From Kitasatospora terrestris (lineage in GTDB: Bacteria; Actinomycetota; Actinomycetes; Streptomycetales; Streptomycetaceae): DNA of 64,000 nt. The DNA lies in the NCBI RefSeq assembly GCF_039542905.1, contig NZ_BAABIS010000001.1, positions 7,316,001 through 7,380,000 on the forward strand, in the 5' to 3' direction. Position numbers and translations under genes: made by a program. The stretch's first letter is position 1. Each line of letters opens with the position of its first letter. Of the stretch, positions 6,787 to 14,492 are shown piece by piece. The notes beneath the pieces were generated by a model. That model made no database searches. It saw only the letters and a program-made list of their open reading frames with translations, and was not told the origin of the DNA.

Positions 6787-8730
6787 TCAGCCGGTCGGGA
6801 CCGGAGCCGGTCGGCGCTGTCGCGCCGGCGGCGGGACGGGCGCCGGGGCGATGCTCCGCAGGATCGCCCGGGCCGCGGCATCGTTCTGGCGGAAGGCCGG
6901 GGCGTCGGTGCGGGGGCGGGCGAAGGCGGCTTGCGCGCGGGCGTCGGTGTGCGGGCCGAGGGCGCGGCGGCGGGGGTGCGGGGCGCCGCCGAGGGTGGGG
7001 TCGAGGATCCGGCCGTCGGTCGGGGAGACGGCGATCAGGCCGGAGCGGTACGTCCCGGTGGCGTCGGTGAGGGTGCGTTCGGTGATCTCGCCGGCGCGGT
7101 GGAGGCCGCGCAGCAGGGGGTCGTCGGTGCGGGTCACGGTCGGCCGGGGCAGGTGGCCGTCGACGAGTGCGGTGGCGGTGACGTGGTGGCCGGGCACGGT
7201 GGGGCTGGTGGCGTGGAAGGTGCCGGTGGTCTCGTCGGTGGTGACGCGCAGGTCGGCGCCGAGGAAGCGGACCACGCCGGCCTCGGAGAGCGCGTGCAGC
7301 TGCCGCAGGCGGAAGCCGGGCGGCCCGGAGGCGACGGAGTTGAAGAACCCCGACCACCAGCCGTCGAGTTCCTCGGCGGTGGAGCGGGCGGTGAGCCGGC
7401 CGCCGGCGGCGATCCGGGGGAGTTGGCCGTAGAGCGAGAGCAGGGCGAGGAAGGCGCCGAGGTCGGCGCTGTGGGCCGGGTCGGCGCGCCGGTCCGCGTC
7501 GTGGGCGAGGTGGTCGCGCAGGTGCCGTTGGAGCTGCTCGGAGGTGTCGAAGGTGCGGCCGCCGAGCGGGCGGTCGAGGGCTTCCAGGTCGAGCCGGTCG
7601 GCGGGGTCGGGGACGGCGGCGGCGACGAGCTCGGTGAGGGCGGGGGAGTACCAGTCGAGGCGGTCGTACGCGGCGAGGAAGTCCGGCCAGGGCAGGGCGG
7701 TCCGCCCCGGGTGGGCGTGGAACAGCTCGTGGTAGTGGCCGAAGCCGATCTCCTTGGCCATCAACGGCCAGAGGTCGCGCCGCAGTTCGAGCGGCCCGTC
7801 GCCGCCGGGCAGGGCGTCGACGGCGGCGGCGTCGAAGTAGCGGGGGAGCGGCGCCGGCGGCCCTTGCAGGCGGTAGCCGGTCTTGGAGTGGTAGGGGACG
7901 CCGCGGCGCGAGCCGACGTGGAGGACGGGTTCGCGGCCGGAGGGCCGGTAGACGGGGCCGGTGGGGGTGCGTTCGTACCGTCCGCCGCGGCCTTCGGTGA
8001 GCAGGGCGACCAGGTCGACGAAGGCGAGGCCGAGGCCGCGGACGAGGACGTGCTCGCCGGGGGCGACGGCGCTGAGGTCGGTGTCTGAGGTGAAGGCGGG
8101 AGGGAGGTAGCAGCGGCCGTGCCGGTGGGCGAAGTCGGCGAGCGCCTCGTGTTCGGCGGCGGGGGCGGAGCCCAGGTGGCCGAGGGTGAGGACGACGTGG
8201 TCGGCGCGCAGGGTGGTGTTGGTGAGCCGGACCTCCTGGGGTCCGTCGGGCGGTCCGGTCAGCTCCAGGGCGGTGGCCCGGTGGACGGTGACGGTGAGGT
8301 GCCCGGGACGCTGGGCGAGCACCCGGCGGAACACCCAGTCCAGGTAGGCGCTCTGGGCGCGCCGGGTGGGGAAGTCGGTGGGGGCGAGGGCGCGCAGTTC
8401 GGCGGCGACCGCGGGGTCGTCCTGCTCCCGGTAGGGCTCGAACTCGTGCTGGGCGGCGGCCCATTCGGCGAGCGAGGGGCCGGGGCGGACCGGCCCCTCG
8501 ACGGTCGAGGAGGCGTCGGTGAACATGGTGACGTCCTCGGCCATCGAGTTCATCCGCAGCAGCGGGGACTGCTCGTGCCGCCAGATCCGGCCCGGGCCCG
8601 GCGGATGCGGGTCGACCAGGTGGACGTGCAACGGGCGTTCGGGCGGCAGGAGTTCGGCCGCGTTGGCGACGATCCGCTCCAGCAGCCCGGTGGCGCGCGG
8701 CCCCGCGCCGACGATCACCAGGGTGGTCAT
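6787..8730 (-). CDS. FAD/NAD(P)-binding protein (NAD_binding_9 type)
   Basis: A 647-residue protein with an N-terminal dinucleotide-binding motif (VIVGAGPRATG) and the long YdhS-like FAD/NAD(P)-binding fold. Internal landmarks include WRHEQSPLLRMNSMAEDVTMF near residue 60 and VRGLGLAFVDLVALL near 190. Proteins of this kind accompany monooxygenase and sulfur-assimilation clusters, but the reaction is not established. Its ATG overlaps the stop of the upstream ABC permease gene (ATGA), so the two are translationally coupled. By context it probably supports oxidation or reduction of the imported sulfur compound (inference). Confidence 0.85.
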   Translation of the reverse strand: MTTLVIVGAGPRATGLLERIVANAAELLPPERPLHVHLVDPHPPGPGRIWRHEQSPLLRMNSMAEDVTMFTDASSTVEGPVRPGPSLAEWAAAQHEFEPYREQDDPAVAAELRALAPTDFPTRRAQSAYLDWVFRRVLAQRPGHLTVTVHRATALELTGPPDGPQEVRLTNTTLRADHVVLTLGHLGSAPAAEHEALADFAHRHGRCYLPPAFTSDTDLSAVAPGEHVLVRGLGLAFVDLVALLTEGRGGRYERTPTGPVYRPSGREPVLHVGSRRGVPYHSKTGYRLQGPPAPLPRYFDAAAVDALPGGDGPLELRRDLWPLMAKEIGFGHYHELFHAHPGRTALPWPDFLAAYDRLDWYSPALTELVAAAVPDPADRLDLEALDRPLGGRTFDTSEQLQRHLRDHLAHDADRRADPAHSADLGAFLALLSLYGQLPRIAAGGRLTARSTAEELDGWWSGFFNSVASGPPGFRLRQLHALSEAGVVRFLGADLRVTTDETTGTFHATSPTVPGHHVTATALVDGHLPRPTVTRTDDPLLRGLHRAGEITERTLTDATGTYRSGLIAVSPTDGRILDPTLGGAPHPRRRALGPHTDARAQAAFARPRTDAPAFRQNDAAARAILRSIAPAPVPPPARQRRPAPVPTG

Positions 8731-9626
8731 CGCGCACCGCCGGTCCGGAAGCCGCGGCCGAAGTGCCGCTCCAGGTAGTACTGGCCGACCGCGAGCACGG
8801 CGGTGACCGCGAGGTACCAGAGCGTGGCCACCGTCAGCAGCGGGATGATCTCGTACGTCTGGTTGTAGACCAGCTGCACCGAGTAGAGCAGGTCGTGGAC
8901 GGCCAGCACGCTGACGATGCTGGTGCCCTTGAGGGCGCCGATCAGCATGTTGCCGGCGGCGGGGACGATCGCGCGCATCGCCTGCGGGACGACGATCCGC
9001 CGCAGCACCCGGACGCGGCCGAGCCCGAGCGAGCGGGCGGCCTCCAACTGGCCGCGGTCGACCGACAGGACGCCGCCGCGCACCACCTCGGCGGCGAACG
9101 CGGCCTCCAGCAGGGTGAGGCCGATGACCGCGGTGAGGGTCGGGCCGAGCAGGTTCACCGTCCGCGCGTGCAGCAGCTCGGGTCCGCCGAACGGCACGCG
9201 CAGGCTGACGGTCGGGTAGAGCGCGCCGATGTTGAAGAAGAACAGCAGCTGGACCAGCGGCGGGGTGGAGCGGAACAGCCAGGTGTAGCCCCAGCTCACG
9301 GCCCGCAGCACCGGGTTGTCGGAGAGCCGCATGACGGCCAGCACCGTGCCGAGGGCGAAGCCGGCGGCCACCGTGAGGGCGGTCAGCCACAGGGTCAGCG
9401 CCAGCCCGTCGAGCACCGCCTCGGAGCCGAAGTACTGCGCCACCACGTCCCATTGGAAGGCGCGGTTGCGGGCGACGGAGGCCACCGCCGCCAGGGCGAG
9501 CAGGGCGACCAGCAGGCCGGAGGCGGCCCGGCCGAGCCGGCGGCGGGGGACGATCGGGGTGTCGGCGGGGACCGCGCCCGGTGGGGCGGCGGCGGAGGCG
9601 GGCAGGAGGTGCTGCGAGGTGGCCAT
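8727..9626 (-). CDS. Polar amino acid ABC transporter permease (HEAA/opine type)
   Basis: A 299-residue inner-membrane permease. After a roughly 35-residue cytoplasmic tail there are about five membrane helices, beginning LLVALLALAAVASVA. The EAA loop (EAARSLGLGRVRVLRRIVVPQA) that docks the ATPase is intact, as is the FRSTPPLVQL segment typical of His/Glu/Gln/Arg permeases. The ATG at 9626 follows GGGAG. Its partner ATPase (12378-13145) and binding lipoprotein (11473-12381) are on the opposite strand, so the transporter is encoded by two divergent operons. It likely moves an amino-acid-like sulfur compound. Confidence 0.92.
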   Translation of the reverse strand: MATSQHLLPASAAAPPGAVPADTPIVPRRRLGRAASGLLVALLALAAVASVARNRAFQWDVVAQYFGSEAVLDGLALTLWLTALTVAAGFALGTVLAVMRLSDNPVLRAVSWGYTWLFRSTPPLVQLLFFFNIGALYPTVSLRVPFGGPELLHARTVNLLGPTLTAVIGLTLLEAAFAAEVVRGGVLSVDRGQLEAARSLGLGRVRVLRRIVVPQAMRAIVPAAGNMLIGALKGTSIVSVLAVHDLLYSVQLVYNQTYEIIPLLTVATLWYLAVTAVLAVGQYYLERHFGRGFRTGGAR

Positions 9627-9735
9627 GGCGGAGGGACTCCCGTGCGGCAGGGCGGATGGAGGTACTGCCGTCGCGCACTCCGCGTCCCTCAACGCGGCCG
9701 GGCCCCGGGCCCGTTGCTCACTCGCTCCGTCCGCG

Positions 9736-9766
9736 ATCGTACGGGGGTGCGGATGTGCGTTGTCAA
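9736..9766 (-). promoter_or_regulatory. Predicted promoter of the permease / FAD protein operon
   Basis: The minus strand carries a perfect TTGACA (9766-9761) and TACGAT (9741-9736) separated by 19 nt, slightly longer than optimal. It would give a leader of about 100 nt before the permease ATG. Confidence 0.5.
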
Positions 9767-9799
9767 CCGCGGTCCGGGCTCCGGACGCCGGGAGGGTGG

Positions 9800-9829
9800 T
9801 TGACGGATCGGGACGATCACTGTTCAACT
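9800..9829 (+). promoter_or_regulatory. Predicted promoter of the leader peptide / monooxygenase operon
   Basis: TTGACG (9800-9805) and TCAACT (9824-9829) are separated by 18 nt. Transcription would begin about 7 nt later, essentially at the leader-peptide ATG (9836), so the leader would be read from a leaderless mRNA. The -10 box is imperfect. Confidence 0.45.
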
Positions 9830-9835
9830 AGCGCC

Positions 9836-9913
9836 ATGTACGCCGTGCCGCCCCTGGTCACCCGCGACCACATCGACTTCGGTCGGGTGTGGTCCGCGGC
9901 GTGTCGCGGCTGA
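9836..9913 (+). CDS. Short sulfur-type leader peptide, copy 1
   Basis: A 25-codon reading frame, MYAVPPLVTRDHIDFGRVW then SAACRG. It matches the pattern of the small actinobacterial leader peptides, (T/S)R-x-HID-x-x-RV followed by a terminal Cys-Arg, that stand before sulfur and cysteine genes in Streptomyces. No SD is present and a promoter ends 7 nt upstream, which fits leaderless translation. It lies about 370 bp before the monooxygenase gene. A role as a cysteine-responsive attenuator is an inference, by analogy with cysteine-responsive leaderless short ORFs of mycobacteria. Confidence 0.75.
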   Translation: MYAVPPLVTRDHIDFGRVWSAACRG

Positions 9914-10090
9914 TCCGGCGGCGGGCCTGACGACCGGCCCGTTCTTCCCCGCAGTGGCCTCCCTCGGTCACCGCCGCGGGCCGATGCCCCGTCCGGCCGC
10001 TCCGCGTCGCGGAGCCGGTGTCCGCGGACGGTCGTCGGCCGCACCCCGCCGCCCCTCCCGCGCCGTTCGCTCCAGCTGACCGGCCGCCGC

Positions 10091-10190
10091 CGCGCGTCCC
10101 CGCGCCGTTCCGTCCTGCCCCGCGCGTCCCCGCGCCGTTCCGTCCTGCCCCGCGCCGTCCCGCCCCGTTCGCTCCGTCCTGCCCCGCGCG
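10091..10190 (+). repeat. 30-bp tandem repeat in the 5' leader of the monooxygenase operon
   Basis: Two perfect head-to-tail copies of a 30-bp C-rich unit (10091-10120 and 10121-10150) are followed by a degenerate third copy up to about 10190. The array lies between the leader peptide and the monooxygenase start. The transcript here is very poor in A. It could affect RNA folding or Rho loading, or be neutral slippage. Confidence 0.8.
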
Positions 10191-10285
10191 CCGCCGCCCG
10201 ATCCCGGGCGGGCCGGCCGGCGGAGCCCGCCCTCCGCCCGAAAGCCTCCCTTACCCAGCGCCTCCTCCCGAAAGGCCGCCCCGCC

Positions 10286-11443
10286 ATGCCCGTCGAGTTC
10301 CTCGGGATCGCCGCCACCGGCGACGGTTCGGAGACCACCGCCCGCACCACGGCCTCCTTCGACCGCGACTACACCCTGCGGCTGGGCCGCGCCCACGAGG
10401 ACAACGGCTGGGACCGGGTGCTGTTCGCCTACGGCGCCGGCTCGCCCGACCCGGCCCCGGCCGCGGCCTTCCTCGCCGCCAAGCTGGACCGGCTGCAGAT
10501 CCTGCTCGCCCACCGCCCGAACGTCTCGTACCCCACCTTCGCCGCCAAGACCTTCGCCACCCTCGACCGGATCAGCGACGGCCGGCTGACCGTGCACTTC
10601 ATCACCGGCGGCAACGACCACGAACAGCAGCGCGAGGGCGACTTCCTGACCAAGGACCAGCGCTACGACCGGACCGGCGAGTACATCCGGATCGTCAAGC
10701 GGGCCTGGACCAGCACCGAGCCCTTCGACCACGAGGGCGAGCACTACCGCTTCCGCGACTTCGTCTCGGACGTCTTCCCGGTGCAGCAGCCGCGGCCCGG
10801 CATCTCCTTCGGCGGCTCCTCGCCCGCGGCGTACGCGGTGGGCGGCGCCGAGGCCGACGTCTACTGCCTGTGGGGCGAGCCGCTGGCCCGGACGGCCGAG
10901 CAGATCGAGGCGGTGAAGACGGCCGCAGCGGCGGCCGGCCGCACCGACGTGCCGCGGATCCAGGTGGCGTTCCGGCCGATCATCGCGCCGACCGAGGAGC
11001 TGGCCTGGGAGAAGGCGCACCGCACCGTGGCAGCCATCCACGCCCGCCGGGCGGGTGGCGGCGGCCCGCTCCGGCGGGGCGGGCCGGGCTCGGACGGCGC
11101 CTTCCGCCCGGAGAACACCGGCTCGCAGCGGCTGCTGGAGATCGCGGCGGCCGGCGAGCGCTACGACCGCGCGCTGTGGACGCCGACCGCCGCCGCCACC
11201 GGCGGGGCCGGCAACTCCAACGCCCTGGTGGGCACGCCCGAGACGGTCGCCCAGGCGCTGCTGGACTACTACGACCTGGGCGTCGACATCCTCTCCGCGC
11301 GCGGCTACCACCTGCTGGACGACGCGATCGACTTCGGCCGGTACGTCATCCCGATCGTCCGCGAGGAGGTCGCCAAGCGCGACGCCGAGAAGGCCGCCCG
11401 CGCCGAGCGCGACCGCCACCAGCCGATCGCCGTGCAGGCATGA
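10286..11443 (+). CDS. LLM-class FMNH2-dependent monooxygenase (SsuD-like)
   Basis: A 385-residue bacterial-luciferase-fold monooxygenase close to the alkanesulfonate monooxygenase SsuD. Recognisable are the opening VEFLGIAATGDGSE, the LLAHRPNVSYPTFAAKTFATL segment, the FITGGNDHEQQREGDF loop with conserved RYDRTGEY, and the C-terminal GTPETVA. Such enzymes use reduced flavin and O2 to cleave C-S bonds or oxidise sulfur compounds. The ATG follows AAAGG at a rather long spacing. Its downstream neighbours are an amino-acid-type ABC transporter, suggesting a sulfur-containing amino acid or conjugate as substrate rather than a simple alkanesulfonate (inference). Confidence 0.9.
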   Translation: MPVEFLGIAATGDGSETTARTTASFDRDYTLRLGRAHEDNGWDRVLFAYGAGSPDPAPAAAFLAAKLDRLQILLAHRPNVSYPTFAAKTFATLDRISDGRLTVHFITGGNDHEQQREGDFLTKDQRYDRTGEYIRIVKRAWTSTEPFDHEGEHYRFRDFVSDVFPVQQPRPGISFGGSSPAAYAVGGAEADVYCLWGEPLARTAEQIEAVKTAAAAAGRTDVPRIQVAFRPIIAPTEELAWEKAHRTVAAIHARRAGGGGPLRRGGPGSDGAFRPENTGSQRLLEIAAAGERYDRALWTPTAAATGGAGNSNALVGTPETVAQALLDYYDLGVDILSARGYHLLDDAIDFGRYVIPIVREEVAKRDAEKAARAERDRHQPIAVQA

Positions 11444-11472
11444 CCGCGACGCACCCCAGGAGGAACACCCCC

Positions 11473-12381
11473 GTGAGACGCGCACCCCTGGCCGCCGTGG
11501 CGACCGTCCTGCTGGCCGCCGGCTGCGGCTCCACCGCCCCGGCCCCGGCCGGCCCGCCCGGCCCAGGCGAGGACGTGGTCGCGGCGGAGCGGAAGGTGGA
11601 CGCGGTGGCCGCGCTGCTGCCCGAGGCCGTCCGTGCGGCGGGCGTGGTGAAGGTCGGCGCCTCGGTCGGCGCCCCGCCGTCCTCGTACTACCCGGACCCG
11701 GCGAAGAAGGAGGCGGCGGGCGTCGACATCGACATCACCGACGCCGTCGCCAAGGTCCTGGGCATCACCGTGGAGCGGCAGGAGGCGTCCTTCGAGTCGA
11801 TCCTGCCCGCGCTCGGCAGCGGCAAGTACGACGTGGGCACCGGCAACTTCGGCGTCACCACGGCACGGCTGAAGACCATCGACTTCGTCACCTACATCGA
11901 CGACGGCCAGGGCTTCGCGGTCCGCAAGGACGACACCTCGCTGAAGCCGGTCACCGACCTGCTCCAGCTGTGCGGGCTGACCATCGGCACCGGCGCCGGG
12001 ACGACCTTCGAGTCCACGCTGAACGCCCGCAAGGACGTCTGCGCCGCCGCCGGCCGCAAGCCGTACGAGGTGAAGGTGTTCTCCGACAGCGCCGCCGTCC
12101 TGACCAGCCTGCAGCAGGGCCGGGTGGACACCGTGATGTCCACCATCAACGGCCTGCGGTACCAGGAGAGCCGGCCCGCGGCCAACACCCGCTTCCTCGG
12201 CGAGTTCCACCGGCTCGACGTCGGCTTCGCCTTCGCCAAGGGCTCGCCGCTCACCCCGGCCTTCCAGGCGGCCGTCAACCAGCTGATCAAGGACGGCAGT
12301 TACGAGCGCATCCTGCGCAAGTGGGGCATCGCCGACTCCGCGATCAAGGAGTCCCTGATCAGCCCGCCGGAGCACCCGTGA
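11473..12381 (+). CDS. ABC transporter substrate-binding lipoprotein (family 3)
   Basis: A 302-residue exported lipoprotein. The signal peptide runs from MRRAPLAAVAT to the lipobox LAAGC, with Cys18 as the lipidated residue. The mature part is a family 3 solute-binding fold (VKVGASVGAPPSSYY, GVDIDITDAVAKVLG, SFESILPALGSGKYD, TIGTGAGTTFE, QQGRVDTVMS). GTG 11473 is chosen because AGGAGG precedes it by 9 nt and the signal peptide then has normal length; an ATG at 11440, overlapping the previous stop, would extend it. It overlaps the ATPase start by GTGA. It likely binds a polar amino acid or cysteine derivative. Confidence 0.92.
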   Translation: MRRAPLAAVATVLLAAGCGSTAPAPAGPPGPGEDVVAAERKVDAVAALLPEAVRAAGVVKVGASVGAPPSSYYPDPAKKEAAGVDIDITDAVAKVLGITVERQEASFESILPALGSGKYDVGTGNFGVTTARLKTIDFVTYIDDGQGFAVRKDDTSLKPVTDLLQLCGLTIGTGAGTTFESTLNARKDVCAAAGRKPYEVKVFSDSAAVLTSLQQGRVDTVMSTINGLRYQESRPAANTRFLGEFHRLDVGFAFAKGSPLTPAFQAAVNQLIKDGSYERILRKWGIADSAIKESLISPPEHP

Positions 12382-13145
12382 GCGCCGCCGTGATGGTCGA
12401 CGTCCGGGGCGTGCACAAGAGCTTCGGGCGGCTGGACGTGCTGCGCGGGGTGGACCTCCAGGTCGCGGCCGGTTCGGTCACCGTGATCCTCGGCCCGTCC
12501 GGCTCGGGCAAGTCCACCCTGTTGCGGGCGGTCAACCACCTGGAGAAGCCCGACCGGGGACACGTCGCCATCGACGGCGAACCGATCGGCTACCGCTACA
12601 CCGGCGGGAAGCTGCGCGAGCGGCCCGAGCGCGAGGTGCTGCGCCGGCGCACCGGCATCGGCTTCGTGTTCCAGAACTTCCACCTCTTCCCGCACCTCAC
12701 GGTCCTGGAGAACATCGTCGAGGCGCCGGTCCACGTACTCAAACGCCCCCGGGCGAAGGCCCGTTCGTCGGCCTTGGAACTGCTCGCCCGGGTCGGCCTC
12801 GCCGAGCACGCGGACGCCTACCCCGGCCGGTTGTCCGGCGGCCAGCAGCAGCGGGTGGCGATCGCCCGTGCGCTGGCGCTCGAACCCAAGGTGCTGCTGC
12901 TCGACGAGCCGACCTCCGCCCTCGACCCCGAACTGGTCGGCGAGGTCCTGGACGTGATCCGGGACCTCGCCCGCACCGGCACCACCATGATCGTCGTCAC
13001 CCACGAGATCGGGTTCGCCCGCGAGGTCGCGGACACCGTGGTCTTCATGGACGGCGGCGTGGTCGTCGAACAGGGCCCGCCCGCCGAGATCCTGGACCGA
13101 CCCCGGCACGAACGCACCCGGGCCTTCCTGTCCAAGGTCCTCTGA
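12378..13145 (+). CDS. Amino acid ABC transporter ATP-binding protein
   Basis: A 255-residue ABC ATPase of the polar amino acid uptake class (GlnQ/HisP-like). Walker A GPSGSGKST, Q-loop (VFQNFHLFPHLTVLEN), signature LSGGQQQRVAIARAL, Walker B VLLLDEPTSALDPE and the switch His in VVTHEIGFAREVAD are all intact. It starts at GTG 12378, overlapping the upstream stop by four bases (GTGA) with GGAG just ahead. It should energise import with the lipoprotein before it and the permease encoded at 8727-9626. Confidence 0.95.
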   Translation: MSAAVMVDVRGVHKSFGRLDVLRGVDLQVAAGSVTVILGPSGSGKSTLLRAVNHLEKPDRGHVAIDGEPIGYRYTGGKLRERPEREVLRRRTGIGFVFQNFHLFPHLTVLENIVEAPVHVLKRPRAKARSSALELLARVGLAEHADAYPGRLSGGQQQRVAIARALALEPKVLLLDEPTSALDPELVGEVLDVIRDLARTGTTMIVVTHEIGFAREVADTVVFMDGGVVVEQGPPAEILDRPRHERTRAFLSKVL

Positions 13146-13177
13146 ACCGCCCGCCCCCGTCGCACCGGAGCAACGCC

Positions 13178-14203
13178 ATGTCCCAGCCCACCTCCCCGCG
13201 GCCGTTGCGCCGTCTCGGGTTCCTGACCATCGGACTGTTCGACCCGGCCGACCCGGGCCGGGGCCACGAGTCGACGCTGCGGCTGATCGAACTCGGCGAG
13301 CAGCTCGGCTTCGACAGCGCCTGGGTGCGCCACCGCCACCTGCAGTACGGGATCTCCTCACCGGTCGCCGTGCTGGCGGCCGCCACCCAGCGCACCAGCC
13401 GGATCCGGCTGGGCACCGCGGTCATCCCGCTCGGCTGGGAGAACCCGCTGCGGCTGGCCGAGGACCTGGCGACCGTCGACCTGCTCTCCGGCGGCCGCCT
13501 CCAGCCCGGCATCAGCGTCGGCCGGCCCCACCACTACGACCGGATCGCGCCGGCGCTCCACCCGGACACCGCCGGGGCCGAGGAGTTCGGCCACCGCCGG
13601 GCGGAGCGGCTGCTGTCCTTCCTCCGCGGCGAGCCGGCCACCGACTTCAGCGGCGTCGAGGGCATCGAGGTCTACTCCGACCGGGTGCAGCCCGTCGCCC
13701 CCGGCCTGGCCGAGCGGGTCTGGTACGGCGCCGGCAGCCTCGGCTCGGCCCGCTGGGCGGGCGGGCAGGGACTCAACCTGCTCACCAGCAACGTGGTCCG
13801 GGCCGAGGAGTCGGAGGACTTCGCCGAGATCCAGCGCTCGCAGATCCTCGCCTTCCGGGCCGAGCACCCCGAGGGCGCCAAGGCCCGGGTCTCGCAGGGG
13901 CTGGTGGTCATCCCGACCGACGGCGCCACGGCGGCGCAGCGCGCCAAGTACGTGGAGTACGTCCGCGGCCGGACCTCGCGCACCACCGCCCCGCAGGGCC
14001 CGGGTCGGATCATGTACGCCGAGGACCTGGTCGGGACGTCCGCCGAGATCGCCGAACGGCTGTCCGGGCACGCCGCGTACCGCGAGGTCGAGGAGGTGGC
14101 CTTCGCCCTGCCGTTCAGCTTCGGCCACGAGGACTACGTGCAGATCCTCACCGACATCGCCACCGGGCTGGCCCCCGCTCTGGGGTGGCGACCGATCGGC
14201 TGA
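13178..14203 (+). CDS. LLM-class flavin-dependent oxidoreductase, second copy
   Basis: A 341-residue luciferase-fold flavoprotein, distinct from the SsuD-like enzyme at 10286. Landmarks are LGFLTIGLFDP at the start, GFDSAWVRHRHLQYG, RIRLGTAVIPLGWENPLRLAEDLATVD and the GYxHE-like GFDHEDY replacement (FSFGHEDYVQ) near the end. GGAG precedes the ATG at 13178, 33 bp after the ATPase stop, so it is probably the fourth gene of the operon. It likely oxidises a second sulfur intermediate; the substrate is unknown. Confidence 0.88.
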   Translation: MSQPTSPRPLRRLGFLTIGLFDPADPGRGHESTLRLIELGEQLGFDSAWVRHRHLQYGISSPVAVLAAATQRTSRIRLGTAVIPLGWENPLRLAEDLATVDLLSGGRLQPGISVGRPHHYDRIAPALHPDTAGAEEFGHRRAERLLSFLRGEPATDFSGVEGIEVYSDRVQPVAPGLAERVWYGAGSLGSARWAGGQGLNLLTSNVVRAEESEDFAEIQRSQILAFRAEHPEGAKARVSQGLVVIPTDGATAAQRAKYVEYVRGRTSRTTAPQGPGRIMYAEDLVGTSAEIAERLSGHAAYREVEEVAFALPFSFGHEDYVQILTDIATGLAPALGWRPIG

Positions 14204-14362
14204 CGCGTCGTCAATCGCCGTCTCGCCCTGCGGGCACCCTTGACGGGGCGCGCCCGCGGGGCGACACTCCGGAGCGAGAAATCCTCGGACCTGGGCGGGA
14301 GTGTCGTGAGGCGTACGGAGTCGGTGGGCGAGGGCGCGGCCTGTGCGGTCCGGACGCTCCCG

Positions 14363-14425
14363 ATGCTGACCAGCCGTCGCCACATCGACCTGCAGCGGGT
14401 GTGCAGCAGCATGGCAGAGGCGTGA
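14363..14425 (+). CDS. Short sulfur-type leader peptide, copy 2
   Basis: A 20-codon frame, MLTSRRHIDLQRVCSSMAEA. It shares SRRHIDLQRV with the classic Streptomyces leader peptides and the HID-x-x-RV core with copy 1 at 9836, but its Cys is internal (Cys14) and it ends AEA instead of Cys-Arg. It stands 68 nt before the GST-like gene. The two copies flank the plus-strand sulfur genes, which argues for a shared sulfur or cysteine response (inference). Confidence 0.75.
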   Translation: MLTSRRHIDLQRVCSSMAEA

Positions 14426-14492
14426 GTTCTCCCGTCTCTCCGCACACCCCCTCGCCGTGCGCGCTTCCGCGTGCCTCCACCCCGGGAGACCC

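Noticed and set aside
10091..10190. Possible CRISPR array
   Set aside because: The 30-bp units are directly adjacent without spacers and no cas genes are in the window.
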